From Allomyces macrogynus ATCC 38327 (taxonomy: Eukaryota > Blastocladiomycota > Blastocladiomycetes > Blastocladiales > Blastocladiaceae): DNA of 41,605 nucleotides. The position numbers were made by a program, and so were the translations under genes. Every line of letters starts with the position of its first letter. The first letter of the stretch is position 1. The notes below the pieces were generated by a model. That model made no database searches and was not told the DNA's origin. It saw only the letters and a program-made list of their open reading frames with translations. The DNA lies in assembly GCA_000151295.1 (NCBI GenBank), contig GG745348.1:294633-336237 (forward strand), in the 5' to 3' direction. Of this stretch, positions 32,679 to 41,605 are shown piece after piece.

Positions 32679-32761
32679 ACGTTGCTTGCTCTGCAGCGGC
32701 CAAGACATCGAAGTAAAGTCATCTGGGTCACTTGATAGCGGTCCTAGCGCTGTAATTGACG

Positions 32762-32999
32762 ATGACGCGGGCCGGCTCCTACCAGACCCTCGACGGCGAT
32801 GACAGTGACAAGTTCAAGCACCCACGACGTTGAGCGAAACGACACCGCGACGGGTCTGCTGCCAGCCCCAGGCGAACAACGCCCCTCCAAGAACCGAAAG
32901 GGGCTCATCGGCATTGGTTTTGTTATTTTCGTTGTCTTTCCTGTTTTGATTTGGCTCTGGGTCAAAGAGCAGGTGTCAGACAGCGAGGGAACGGGATAA
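32762..32999 (+). CDS. Small single-TM peptide gene, copy B
   Basis: Best-preserved copy. From ATG 32799 an uninterrupted 66-aa frame reads MTVTSSSTHDVERNDTATGL ... 'RPSKNRKGLIGIGFVIFVVF' 'PVLIWLWVKEQVSDSEGTG'. A homologue of the copy A N-terminus (MTRAGSYQTLDGDDSDKF) starts at 32762 in another frame, so the ancestral protein was about 80-95 aa and copy B may be frameshifted too. Topology: soluble polar N-terminus, one C-terminal hydrophobic helix ending WLWVK, short charged tail. Basic residues precede the helix. No known family recognised. Confidence 0.5.
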
Positions 33000-33149
33000 T
33001 AATTTGAGATATCTTTGGTTTACCGCGCGACTCGCGAATCGACAGTCCCTGATGGGGGGCAAGGTATGGCGTGGACAGGATGGATGGTAGGAAGTGCGTG
33101 CTGGTGGTCCCACCACCAATGTTCCGACTCTGTGATCTGCCATCATCAC

Positions 33150-33927
33150 TGCAGGTTCCCACAAGCGCTTGACGACGTATGGCACCTACGAAATGACCAC
33201 GATTCGGTCTGACGGGATCACGGGGTTCTTCCACTTGTCGGGCACGACCCTCGGCCTCACGACGACGTTCCGTGGCTGCGCCTTTTACTTTTTGGAGCGG
33301 TTTGACGCGGGCGCCTGGCTCGAAATGGTGTAGCGGCACAAGATCACGCAGTCGGTGATCACGCCCAACAACTTGGTCGCTCTCATCAAGGACCCGCGCA
33401 TCAAGTTGTACGACTTGTCGTCACTGGGACTCATTTCGTCGGTCGCAGCACCGTTCTCGGCGGCCACGCAGAAACGGGCCATGGAGATTTTGAACGGTAC
33501 GGGTGCTGGTTGATGCTCTTCCAGCCAGGAGAGTCATGACTGAAGTCGTGTTTGCTCCGATATTCCGTCTCAATTGTGCAGGGCTATGCGACAACCGAAA
33601 CGCTCACCCGAAATCGAGGCCGAGATCCTCAAGACCCACGACGTGCTCGACGTGGTCGTCGTTCCCGTGCCCGTCGTCGACGAGCAGCAGCTGCCGTGCG
33701 CCACGGTCGTTCCACGGTCGAAAGCGGTGCTCACCGACCCGGTCGCCCAACAGGCGCTGACCAAGAGCCTCACCGGCGCAGTCGCGCAGGAAATGGCGCC
33801 GTACAAGCACTTGACGGGCAGCATCATATTTGTCGATTCGATCCCGCGCAACGCAACGCGTCGGTACGCTTCTTGCACACCGTGTGCAGGATCTCGAGCG
33901 AGCCCGCGAGAAATGATTTGGGAGTGA
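33150..33927 (+). pseudogene. AMP-forming acyl-CoA synthetase/4CL-like pseudogene 2 (internal deletion)
   Basis: Adenylation-domain segment 'TLGLTTTFRGCAFYFLERFD' and 'ITQSVITPNNLVALIKDPRI' 'KLYDLSSLGLISSVAAPFSA' (33240-33465), with an in-frame TAG inside at about 33331 (where the family has a residue before 'RHKIT'). Then 'QGYATTETLT' (33580-33609), the conserved QGYGxTE motif, is followed at once by 'EIEAEILKTHDVLDVVVVPV' and 'YKHLTGSIIFVDSIPRNATR' of the C-terminal domain. The roughly 170 residues that normally separate them, including the ATP/AMP-binding TGD motif, are missing. Non-functional as a ligase. Confidence 0.85.
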
Positions 33928-34250
33928 CAAGTGGGTCCCTCCTCGAACTGACAACGATTATTTTTTGGTCCTTTCTTTGTAGAGCTATTGTGCGCCACGC
34001 TGCTCGCATCAAGGTCCTTGCCGTGCTTGGCCTGACGAGTAAGAACGCAATCTCTGTTTGGTCGTGGCCATCAAGGCGATCGTGAGGAAGCGAAATTCGG
34101 TCCTGCCGTCGTGAGATGAAACAGTGCACCATGACTCCAAGTTCCATAATATACTATCAGCTGCGTTCCAGATCTCACCGCCTATTACGAAAGGCCTCCA
34201 ACTATTGTGCAGCGCGAGCCGGAATATAGCAGGCCAACCTGACTCGCTCG
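33928..34250. other. Intergenic, decayed region
   Basis: About 320 bp between the ligase relic and the MFS relic; nothing recognisable. Confidence 0.35.
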
Positions 34251-35280
34251 TCAATGTCCGGCAGGTGGAAGCATCAAAATGCTATCACCGCCGCTGTCGC
34301 TGCTGTTGCGCCTGCTGCTACCGTTGCTGCTACCGCCGTTGCTGTTATCTGCTGCGTCGGGTGCTGCGGTTTCACCTGCAAGCTGCTGCCCCTCGACCTC
34401 GAGCGGCTTGTTGATCGTCGATGGCAGCCAAAACATGACCGCAAATGTCGCGAGCGAGAGCAGAGCCAGCACGTAAAACATAAGATGGTAGTTAAACGGG
34501 TCGTTCTTGTTGAGCTACGTGGCAAACACAGACCCGCACTATGCAAGAGCGTGAAAAGCAGTCAGTCCATGTTCTGATGCTCGGCAATTATCGACACTGC
34601 GCACGAACCATGACCGGGAATATAATACGCGCCAGAGACGAGAAAATCTGGCCCAACCTATTTGCCGCGACGGCGAGACCAGGTATCAAACTGACTTGCT
34701 CCTACATTAGTGCGCACGAGAGGATGGTCTTGGCCAAACGAGGGGGCACCACACATACTAATGACGCACGGTAAAGCCCATGACGATAGCGACCCTTTCG
34801 GACACACAGCTGGGTACAAATCGGCGGGTCGCGCGAGCATACCGCCGCCCAAAGGACCGAGAATCACGCCAATCGCCAAAAACATGCTCAGAATCGAGAA
34901 CACCCGCGCAAAATGCCTTTCGTCGCGGCACGGTTCGGCCATCATGGCTCTGGCCGTCGTGATGTAGCTGTTGAACGTGCTCGACGACATTGGAACGATG
35001 ATGCTTGGCGTCGGGCTGAACGTTGATGGGGAGAAGCGATGAATATCGGCGACGTGACGACCAACAGCACAAGGTCGAGACCGTTCCCTCCTCGGGAATG
35101 ATGCTGGATGATCAACGGTCGCCAGCTTGTGCCAACCAGGGGACTGGTGTGATCGGAAAAGTGATCGGTCCGCAAGAAATGACATCTGAGCACGACCCAG
35201 GCGCCGCTGGCTAGGAAGAACCGCGCCTTGATGTAAAACGCGATAAAACCGAGGAAAAAACGTCTCAAACCACGAACGGG
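34251..35280 (-). pseudogene. MFS transporter pseudogene (ZIFL-like), internally deleted
   Basis: Reading right to left: TM segments near 35200-35270, then the MFS TM4-TM5 signature 'YITTARAMMAEPCRDERHFA' 'RVFSILSMFLAIGVILGPLG' 'GGMLARPADLYPAVCP' (34990-34795). After about 270 bp of stop-riddled sequence the far C-terminus appears: 'NKNDPFNYHLMFYVLALLSL' 'ATFAVMFWLPSTINKPLEVE' (about 34515-34395), followed by a Ser/Asn/Gly-rich tail. The six or so helices between are absent. The motif order fits fungal zinc-induced-facilitator-like/YCR023C-type MFS proteins; substrate unknown. Confidence 0.8.
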
Positions 35281-35642
35281 GCGTTGAAACAGGGATAATT
35301 GTTTCTGCCTCTAGCCATTTTTTCCCACCAGCTGGTCGCCGGGGTGCAGGTCGCCGCCACAAGCGAGAAACAAGTGGGCTCCGTGCGCGCGCCGGAGCCA
35401 CTTTTGCAGTCCTCGGGCTCGAGCCGAGGCCCGAGACAGCTCATTGAGTCGGGACCTGAAAACTCGTCGACTTTTTCTGCGCCTCTCCATCGTTCACGCC
35501 GGCCTCCTCGTCTTCGAGTCCCGCGCCCCTCCTCGACTGTTCGAACGGTTGCTCACGCAAGCGTATGTGGCGGAGAAAGCGCTGAAAGTCATTATCCACT
35601 GCGATCGCAAGCAAGTTGACGTGATACCGTCCGGCATGTGGA
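35281..35642. other. Intergenic, decayed region
   Basis: No recognised coding sequence. Confidence 0.35.
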
Positions 35643-35933
35643 ATGACAGTGAATGCAGTTCAACGACACGTCTGGCCTTGACTTCCACGATTGCAGCAGC
35701 GACAACACCACTGAAAGTAAACACGGTCCAGAGCAGCGAGCAGAGCGAAACAACGACGGATCTGCTTCTAAGCCCGATTTCGCAGCGTGCTGCAGCGGGA
35801 ACCCAGAAGAACCGGAAGAGTTTCGTTGGCATTGGTCTCATCGTATTTGATTCTTGTTGCTGTCCTATTGTTCAATTGGCTTTGGATTGAGGGCCAGAAG
35901 ACCTTTGATAAGGTGCAGGGCAAAATTGAATAG
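35643..35933 (+). pseudogene. Small single-TM peptide gene, copy C (frameshifted)
   Basis: Shares with copies A and B the block 'SEQSETTTDLLLSPISQR' and 'NRKSFVGIGLIVF', then after a frame change inside the helix 'ILVAVLLFNWLWIEGQKTFD' and 'KVQGKIE' to TAG 35931. The W-L-W motif and FD-x-x-x-GK-x-E tail match copy A. One indel near 35850 breaks the frame. The ATGACAGTGA start region resembles that of copy B. Confidence 0.55.
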
Positions 35934-37048
35934 TTCTCATTTTTTCACTTTTTCAAATTCACCAGTTCAAAAGCGGTCCAGTGCTGCAACCATAGAATCA
36001 GCAACCTGTTGAGCACCTTGCATGGCAAGGAGCGCGGCGAGAGCAGCGGGCGTTCTGTCTAATTTGTCACTGGCAAAAACAGACGGCTCTCACATCCGAA
36101 CAGCAGGAACGATGAAAGTCGTTCGGTTGACGGGAGAGAGAGGAGTGGAAACGGCAGGGAGGGAAGAGGCCGCGATCAGTGACATGGACTTTCTAATCTC
36201 CCTCCTTGCTCGGCACTGCACGCATCACGGGACCGCATCGGGACGCCTTGATCAACCGCCATCCCTGAGATGCGCACCTGGTCGGCGCTCCTTGTTCTCG
36301 AAATGGCTCTGTTCTGCGCGGTGGCGCCCAGAAGCACGCTGACCTGACTCGACACCGCCACTTCGCGCGCCTTTGGTCGGCAAACCATGATGACAAGAGA
36401 GGCCAAGACAACCGCGAAATGGATGGCGTGCCTGTATTTGTTACTCTGGGTCCACCAAGCCATCGGCTCCCGGCTAGTTCCGGACGAGAATAAATATTGA
36501 GATGCACAAAGACTCTCTCTCTGCCGCGCGTAAATACACCAGCGTGCCTGAGTGCGCCCCTGCTGGGCGGGCTGTTGGAGGGGACGCTGAAAGACTTTTG
36601 CCGCACCCATGGCGCCATTGTTGGAGGTCAGCACGAATAACAAAACATTAGTTGCCGCGAGGGATCAGATATTTTGAGGCGCGTTCCTCTTCGTGTATTT
36701 TACCCTTGGCAGCGTGTGCACAACTGGCTGCAAGATCGAAAGCAGCCATGCAACTCGCGGTGGCACGACGGCGTGAGGGCACGGTTCCTTGCACACATCG
36801 CATACTTCTGTCGCCAGGAGCATGGGTCCAGGTCCAATGTCTCGCGCTCGTGCTCTCTTTTCTTTCATCCATTCCTGTCCATCGAAAAGCGCGAGCCGTC
36901 ACGCACGATCCTGGTCGCTCGAACACGCACGGCTGCAACGACGCCGTTCTGAGCCGTAATTACTTGTCGGCCGTCTCCAACACGCCCAAGGTCCCGTCGA
37001 CTGCAACCCAAGCAGAACCGACTCTGTTCTCTTCACTGAACCGCGACC
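35934..37048. other. Intergenic, right part of decayed region
   Basis: About 1.1 kb. A minus-strand frame of about 155 codons (36176-36643) is open but carries no recognisable domain. The last 100 bp are presumably the leader of the next gene. Confidence 0.35.
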
Positions 37049-37613
37049 ATGTCCGACCGAGTTTTACCACCCTCCACCACGCCCGCCGCAACACCCGCGG
37101 ACCCACCCGCCCCCGCTCCCAACCCCGACGCCTCCCCCACGCTCGCGCCCGACGCCCCAACGACCTCCAGCTCGCAACTCACGATCCTGTTCTACCTCGG
37201 CGCTGTCGCGCTGGTCATGGCCCTACTTTGCGATCCAAGTCCTCTACCACTCGCCGTGGTTCGCGCACCGGTTCCCGTCCCTCGCGCCCAAGACCGACCC
37301 AACGTCCCCCCGCGCACGGACCGCAATCGTGAAACCCATGGCCCCGCCAGCGGCCGAAATCATGTCGCACGCGCAGCGGCGCGCGTGGGGGTGGCACGCG
37401 GTGCGGCATCCGGGCCATGTGGTGTTGAGTGTAGAGCGCGCAAGGAGCGATGAGCCGTTTGATGTGAACGCGAACGCGCCGTTGCCGGCGTACACCCCGA
37501 GGAGTGGAAGGGGGAGCCCGTTGCTCGCGGTGCCGCCGGCGGCGAGGAGGGAGGGCGGCGCGAGGTGGGATGAGGACGCGAGGAGGCCGCAGATGAGCGA
37601 GGCGAGTTTGTAA
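37049..37613 (+). CDS. Small membrane protein, unrecognised (one frame break)
   Basis: Starts MSDRVLPPSTTPAATPADPP with a Pro/Ala-rich N-terminus, then a hydrophobic segment 'SQLTILFYLGAVAL'. At about 37212 the frame must shift by one base to continue into 'WSWPYFAIQVLYHSPWFAHR' and on to 'EIMSHAQRRAWGWHAVRHPG' and the end 'RRPQMSEASL'. About 187 aa in total. Alternatively a 79-nt intron (GTCATGG...CCCAAG, 37212-37290) removes the second hydrophobic part, but its donor is unlike others here. One or two TM segments. No family recognised. Convergent with APH-1 (42 bp between stops). Confidence 0.5.
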
Positions 37614-37655
37614 ATCAAGTCGCGGGCCAAGATACCAGAGAATAAAGACGCGGTT

Positions 37656-38850
37656 TCATGACGCTTTCTTGACTGTTGCTTCGACAACCCCCCAGACGAG
37701 GTACCCCGAGACGGCGAGCACCGCGCCCGACACAACAAGCGGGGCGATACAGCCCACAATCGACGGCATCGACTGCATGAGCGACTAGAGGTCACGAACG
37801 ACGTTGTCAGCTAACACCACGTTTCGCGCAAACCCGAATGCATGAAACCAGCACGTACCGTCATCGATACGCCCATGTGCGAGACGAGCACGTACGCGAC
37901 GAGCGCCCATTTGCCCGGTCCTCGTGACGGCGCGCCACGCGCAGCCGCGGGTGCCGTCGCCTGGTCGCTGAGATTGGTTGTGGACCCGGACGCGGGGAAC
38001 GTGAGCGGCGGGACGGTGGAGAACATGCCGTGGAAGAGCAGGATGGTCCAGGCAATGTGGTGCAGGAACTGGAACATCATCAGCAGGCCTAGAGACGCGG
38101 TCGGTGCGATGAGTGGTTGGTCGGTCATGAGTGCATGCGCGTGCACGAAATGAGCGTACTGGCAAGGAGCACGTCGGGTACGCCCGGACAGCTCTTTGCT
38201 GGTCGGATGCCCGGTCCGGCCGACTCGATGAGCGGCGTGATGTGCATGATGAGCACGACCAGCAGGCCGTAGCCATAGCCGAACGCTATTTGGCGGAAAA
38301 CGAATCGTTAGGTTCCACGCCGTTCGTTTGAGAAGAGCGCGACTGGTACTGACCCGCCGACATGCTGAACCGATGGAATGGTGACCTCGGGAACTCGGAC
38401 GCGAGCATGATCCCGCCCTCGGCACGGCTAGGAGCATTCGACAATGAGTTGACGGTCCACATCGACATGCTCGGCGCGAATCAATCGTACCGAATCAAAA
38501 ACCACGACCCCCACCGCACGAGTTCCTGGCTCAGCACGGCAATCACGATCGCGATGGCCTGAGTCCCGACGGGGGACTCGTAGCCAAACTGCAGCGACTC
38601 GGCGCGGCCGGGCAGGGCATACCAGATGAGCGACGAGAAGAGGAGGGCGACGAGCGCAAAGAACGAGCTAACCGTGACCACGATTGATCAATTTCGGCGC
38701 ACCTGTTGCAGAACGGCGGCGGGTGGAGCTGAATTACCTGGTCAAGGCAAGTAGAAACAGCGACGGCCTGCGCGCAAGGAATAGCGCAAAGAGGACGACG
38801 GCGGGCCCCAATGAAATCAGCGCGTTGCCGATCAGGGAGAGCGCCGTCAT
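37656..38850 (-). CDS. Gamma-secretase subunit APH-1
   Basis: Seven-helix scaffold subunit of gamma-secretase, which with presenilin, nicastrin and PEN-2 cleaves membrane proteins within the bilayer. Six exons (5'->3': 38850-38738, 38667-38491, 38427-38354, 38285-38160, 38088-37859, 37784-37656) sum to 849 nt, 282 aa (human 265). Helix by helix: 'NALISLGPAVVLFALFLARR'; 'SSFFALVALLFSSLIWYALP'; 'IAIVIAVLSQELVRWGSWFL' followed by 'IRRAEGG' (human 'LLQEVFRFAYYKLLKKADEG'); 'AAFGYGYGLLVVLIMHITPL' retaining two of three glycines of the GxxxG motif (Ser at the first); 'FLHHIAWTILLFHGMFS' and 'AYVLVSHMGVSM' with the two essential His of helices 5 and 6; last helix 'APLVVSGAVLAVSGYLVWG'. A polar insert ('ASGSTTNLSDQATAPAAARG') lengthens the loop between helices 5 and 6. 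Introns 63-74 nt. Confidence 0.92.
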
Positions 38851-39283
38851 CGTGGTGCACGGGTCGAGTTGTAACAGAGGTTGTTTTGGTGCTGATCAAT
38901 CCAGTTGTGGAGGTATCGGGCCACGAATGTTGATCCAGTCGCGCAATCTCCTTGCCAGCAAGGAGCGCGGTTGTGGGGTGGTTGCAGCTGATTCGATTCT
39001 CCTCCTGTCAGTCTTAGGCGGCAATGCAGCAAGTGGCGGTGGTCGGTGGTCGGTTGTCCGTGGTCGTTTTCGTCGCGCAGGCTGGCGCTGCTCCGGCCGC
39101 TTTGGTGAGGGTGGCGGCGCTGTTGTTCACGGCGGTGGCAAACCTAACCTAACGTGACCGCGTCGCGCGATACCGGACCAGGCAGAGTCCTTCAGTCTCC
39201 TCTCCTCTGCCGGCCCCCGGCGACCACCACGGCCACCTCCCCAGCTCACGCCGCGACTAGTCGCACCACACGCCACCAGCACC
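38851..39283. other. Divergent promoter region, APH-1 / CENP-S
   Basis: 433 bp between divergent starts; no coding motif seen. Confidence 0.45.
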
Positions 39284-40307
39284 ATGGACTCCGACTCTGG
39301 CGACGACTTTACCGCGGCCCCGCCACCTGCCGCCACCTCCTTCACCACCGCGGCCAAACTCGGTCGCACCAAGTCCTCCAGCAAGCGCGCGTCGGCCGCC
39401 GTCCCCGTCGGTCTCGACACGTCGGACTTGCGCGAAAACGCCGATGACGATTTGTACGCGGCCGAGGCCGCGGCCGAGGCCAAGAAGGCCGCGCTCAAGA
39501 CGGCAGTGCATTATGCCGTGGGGCAGATTTGCAAGGCTGAAGGTAGGCACAGCGCGCGAGGATTTCGAAGTGAGACTTGAGTGGCTCAAATGATGGAACG
39601 CGGGGAAATAATAGAGCCCAACCTCGATGTGCGCGTGCCGCCTGCGGCCATGGCCGCGATCGCGCAGGTCGTGCACGCACAGCTTGGTACGCAACTTTTC
39701 TCACGAGCTGTACTTGATCCCATCGCTGATCGGTACGCGACGTCCTTCCATCAAACCAGAGCTGTGGGGCCGAGACCTCGAAGCGTTTGTCAAGTATGCT
39801 GCCAGTGGTCTCGCTTCGCACCAGTTCGAGCCGCTCAAGCTCACCCGCATCCGCGACTACCCACATCTAGACACCGCAACAAGGTCACCGTCTCAGCCGA
39901 CGACGTCAAGGTTCGCTTCCCTCCTGCCTTGCGCACCTTCTCCACCCGATAAACCCCCCCTGACCGCCCTCCCTCCTTATCTGCCCCACCACCAGCTCCT
40001 CGCGCGCCGCAACCCAGCCCTACTCACACACCTCTCCGAGTACCTCGACGAGCGGCAAGCTGACAAGCAGTTCGACGCGGCGACAACGGCCGCGGCCGCT
40101 GGTGCTTCGGGCGGCGCGTCCTCGAGCAAATCGGGCAAGGTGTCCAAGGGCAAGGGCCGCGCGGGGAGTGGGAGTAAACCGCCACCGCGCAAGCGCGCCC
40201 GCGCGACCATGGTCCTCGACGACGAGGACGATGACGACATGGGGCTCGGAGGCGGCGGTGCGGGGTTTATGGGTGACGAAGAGGAAAATTATCCGTTTGA
40301 TGATTGA
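39284..40307 (+). CDS. Centromere protein S / MHF1 (histone-fold)
   Basis: Histone-fold protein that pairs with CENP-X (MHF2) at kinetochores and in the FANCM DNA-repair complex. Exons 39284-39542, 39615-39686, 39760-39793, 39871-39910 and 39996-40307 sum to 717 nt, 238 aa; the start has the context AGCACCATGGACT. The fold reads 'KAALKTAVHYAVGQICKAEE', 'PPAAMAAIAQVVHAQL', 'ELWGRDLEAFVKHRNKVTVS', 'ADDVKLLARRNPALLTHLSE', matching human CENP-S (KAAVHYTVGCL ... FAKDLEMFARHAKRTTI ... EDVKLLARRS). Beyond the usual 138 residues there is an acidic/Ala-rich N-terminus and a C-terminal tail with a basic patch (PPPRKRARAT), acidic DDEDDDD and Gly-rich end, probably for nuclear localisation and DNA or partner binding. 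Confidence 0.94.
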
Positions 40308-40455
40308 AGCGATGTGGGATCGCCGACAGTCTGATCGACAGCAGCCAAGAGAAAGGTCACCGCGGATTGCATCCACTTCAAGCGAAACCAACACCCAAAC
40401 CGCCTCGTCGCGTGCTCCGACGCGCACGACACCGCCAAAACAAGCTCTCAAAAGA

Positions 40456-41384
40456 TCACTGCGCCATCCCTGACACGCGCAGTCCCAGCAGGCCCAGCTC
40501 AACGGCCTGCACACCCCAGTTGATCGCGCGCCCGACCTCGCTCGTTGTCGGGTGCCAGCTGCGCACGCGTGCGGGCAACGCGCGCTCCACGCCATGCACC
40601 ATCTCCTCGGCCTCATGTACGACCCCGTCCTTGATCTGGCCAAACAGCTGCGTGCCCATCGGCCTGGGCTCGCCCGGAACAAACGGCTCCGCGAGCTCCT
40701 CGGGCGGCGGCGGGTGATGCTCGACATGCACGGCCTCGCCGTTCTCCATCCCCAGCACCGGTGGCCTGGCGAGGACGGGCGGGCGGCCATGCATGACGAT
40801 CCGGTCCTCGCACAGCCGGGTGCACGTCGTCATCGATCCCGGCGTACTGGAAGTACTGCGCCATAGTCAGCGCAATCGGGAGCAAGATCGTCCACTGCGT
40901 GAGCCTCGAAATCTCGACGAGAGCGAGCAGTACGAGCGGCACGGGCACCGACGCGTTTATGTTCTTGACGGCGAGCGCCGACCCGAGGAGGGCCTTGAGG
41001 TTGGCTGTCCGATCACGAAGGGAGACATGCCGGTCAGTTTCGGCCTCGTCCACTTTCGCACAAGATCACAGGTGGAGAGCACGTACCAGGCACAACCGTG
41101 TACCGCGCCCGCTCCGCGCGCCCTGTGGCGCCCTCGCCGTTCACGATGCCGGCCTGGCCCATTGCGCGATCGCGCTCCATGGCCACGGCCGACGTCAAAA
41201 TATACTTGTCGAGCTCGCGCACCCCATCGCCATGCCAAACCCGCAGCCGCTCGCGGTTGCGTGCGAGCGCGCGCGACGCGGCCGCGTACCCGAGACCCAG
41301 CAGGACCGCACACGCCGCTGTGATCGGGAACGGGGCAAATGGCACGGCCCACGGTGTGGTGGCCAGGGGTGCGACGGCGCTCAT
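40456..41384 (-). CDS. MAPEG-like multi-pass membrane protein
   Basis: Exons 41384-41087, 41004-40848 and 40765-40456 (two 82-nt introns) sum to 765 nt, 254 aa from ATG 41384 (MSAVAPLATTPWAVPFAPFP). Hydrophobic segments: 'PITAACAVLLGLGYAAASRA', 'VPVPLVLLALVEISRL', 'TILLPIALTMAQYFQ' and a C-terminal 'AINWGVQAVELGLLGLRV'. The pattern R-x-R-V-W-H-GDG after TM1, a second helix ending 'LLALVE', and R-x-x-x-W near the last helix resemble MAPEG/YecN proteins (glutathione- or lipid-linked membrane enzymes). Two insertions are atypical: about 45 residues after GDG and an 80-residue acidic/Pro-rich loop before the last helix. Family assignment is tentative. Confidence 0.6.
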
Positions 41385-41605
41385 CACTTCGGGACGTGGG
41401 TGGACAGCGTGTGGTTGGTGCTGCGGCGCGACGGCAACGGCGGGCGGGGCTGGCGGGGCCATGGGGACGGCTGGGACGGCGGCGCGGTGGTGGTGATTGG
41501 ACTCGACGCGACGCTGATTGATCCCATCAGGCCCAAGGGCCATATCGCCAAGCGCCGCGACCCCATGTGCGGCATGCGCGAGCAAATGCTCAATCTCCTC
41601 GACCG
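41385..41605. other. Window end, no gene assigned
   Basis: 221 bp upstream of the MAPEG-like start; open frames exist, but they are too short to judge. Confidence 0.4.

Noticed and set aside
36176..36643. 155-codon minus-strand frame
   Set aside because: No recognisable domain or conserved motif and no splice partner; not supportable as a gene.
40766..40847. Frameshift in the MAPEG-like gene
   Set aside because: An 82-nt intron with a GTACGC donor and GCCAG acceptor joins the frames and makes the exon sum a multiple of three.
1..41605. CRISPR arrays, insertion sequences, rRNA, phage or defence systems
   Set aside because: No spaced direct repeats, transposase motifs, terminal inverted repeats or rRNA core sequence were seen; all identifiable genes are eukaryotic nuclear genes.

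Overview
The window reads as a compact, GC-rich nuclear genome segment of a fungus. Genes are densely packed. Most introns are very short (about 40 to 106 nt, typically 65-85) with GTACG/GTGCG/GTAAG-like donors and CAG/TAG acceptors. Many start codons sit in a CACCATGG-like context. The genes are eukaryotic housekeeping genes: RPB1 with a YSPTSPS tail, MCM5, U6 snRNA, MPP-alpha, SDHD, MetAP1, CENP-S. A gamma-secretase APH-1 gene, a TSPO gene and a large AMSH gene point away from yeasts and towards an early-diverging (zoosporic, perhaps Blastocladiomycota/Chytridiomycota) lineage; that placement is inference. I joined exons by reading frame and family alignment. For nearly every multi-exon gene the exon sum is a multiple of three, which supports the models.

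Layout. 1-2.7 kb: the 5' half of an ABCC/MRP transporter on the minus strand, with frame breaks and a strongly CpG-depleted stretch. 3.1-7.0 kb: MPP-alpha and a platelet-activating-factor acetylhydrolase-like lipase (plus). 7.1-13.0 kb: four minus-strand genes (hypothetical, MCM5, CsaA-like tRNA-binding-domain protein, Ala-rich hypothetical). 13.4-17.3 kb: TSPO (plus), methionine aminopeptidase 1 (minus), U6 snRNA (plus). 17.6-23.5 kb: SDHD, a RidA/YjgF protein and an AMSH-type JAMM deubiquitinase, all minus. 24.1-30.3 kb: RPB1 (plus), with a 100-N assembly gap in the CTD. 30.3-37.0 kb: a decayed accessory region with no intact conserved gene. It holds two AMP-forming acyl-CoA synthetase/4CL-like fragments, an internally deleted MFS transporter and three diverged copies of a small single-TM peptide gene. 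37.0-41.4 kb: a small membrane protein, APH-1 (minus), CENP-S/MHF1 (plus) and a MAPEG-like membrane protein (minus).

The intact genes are mostly unrelated housekeeping functions: mitochondrial import and respiration (MPP-alpha, SDHD, TSPO), DNA replication and repair (MCM5, CENP-S), transcription and splicing (RPB1, U6), N-terminal protein processing (MetAP1), endosomal ubiquitin sorting and intramembrane proteolysis (AMSH, APH-1). I see no operon-like system. The most unusual material is the APH-1 gene, the bacterial-type CsaA domain, the local CpG loss inside the ABC transporter, and the tandem small-TM-peptide/acyl-CoA-ligase relics.
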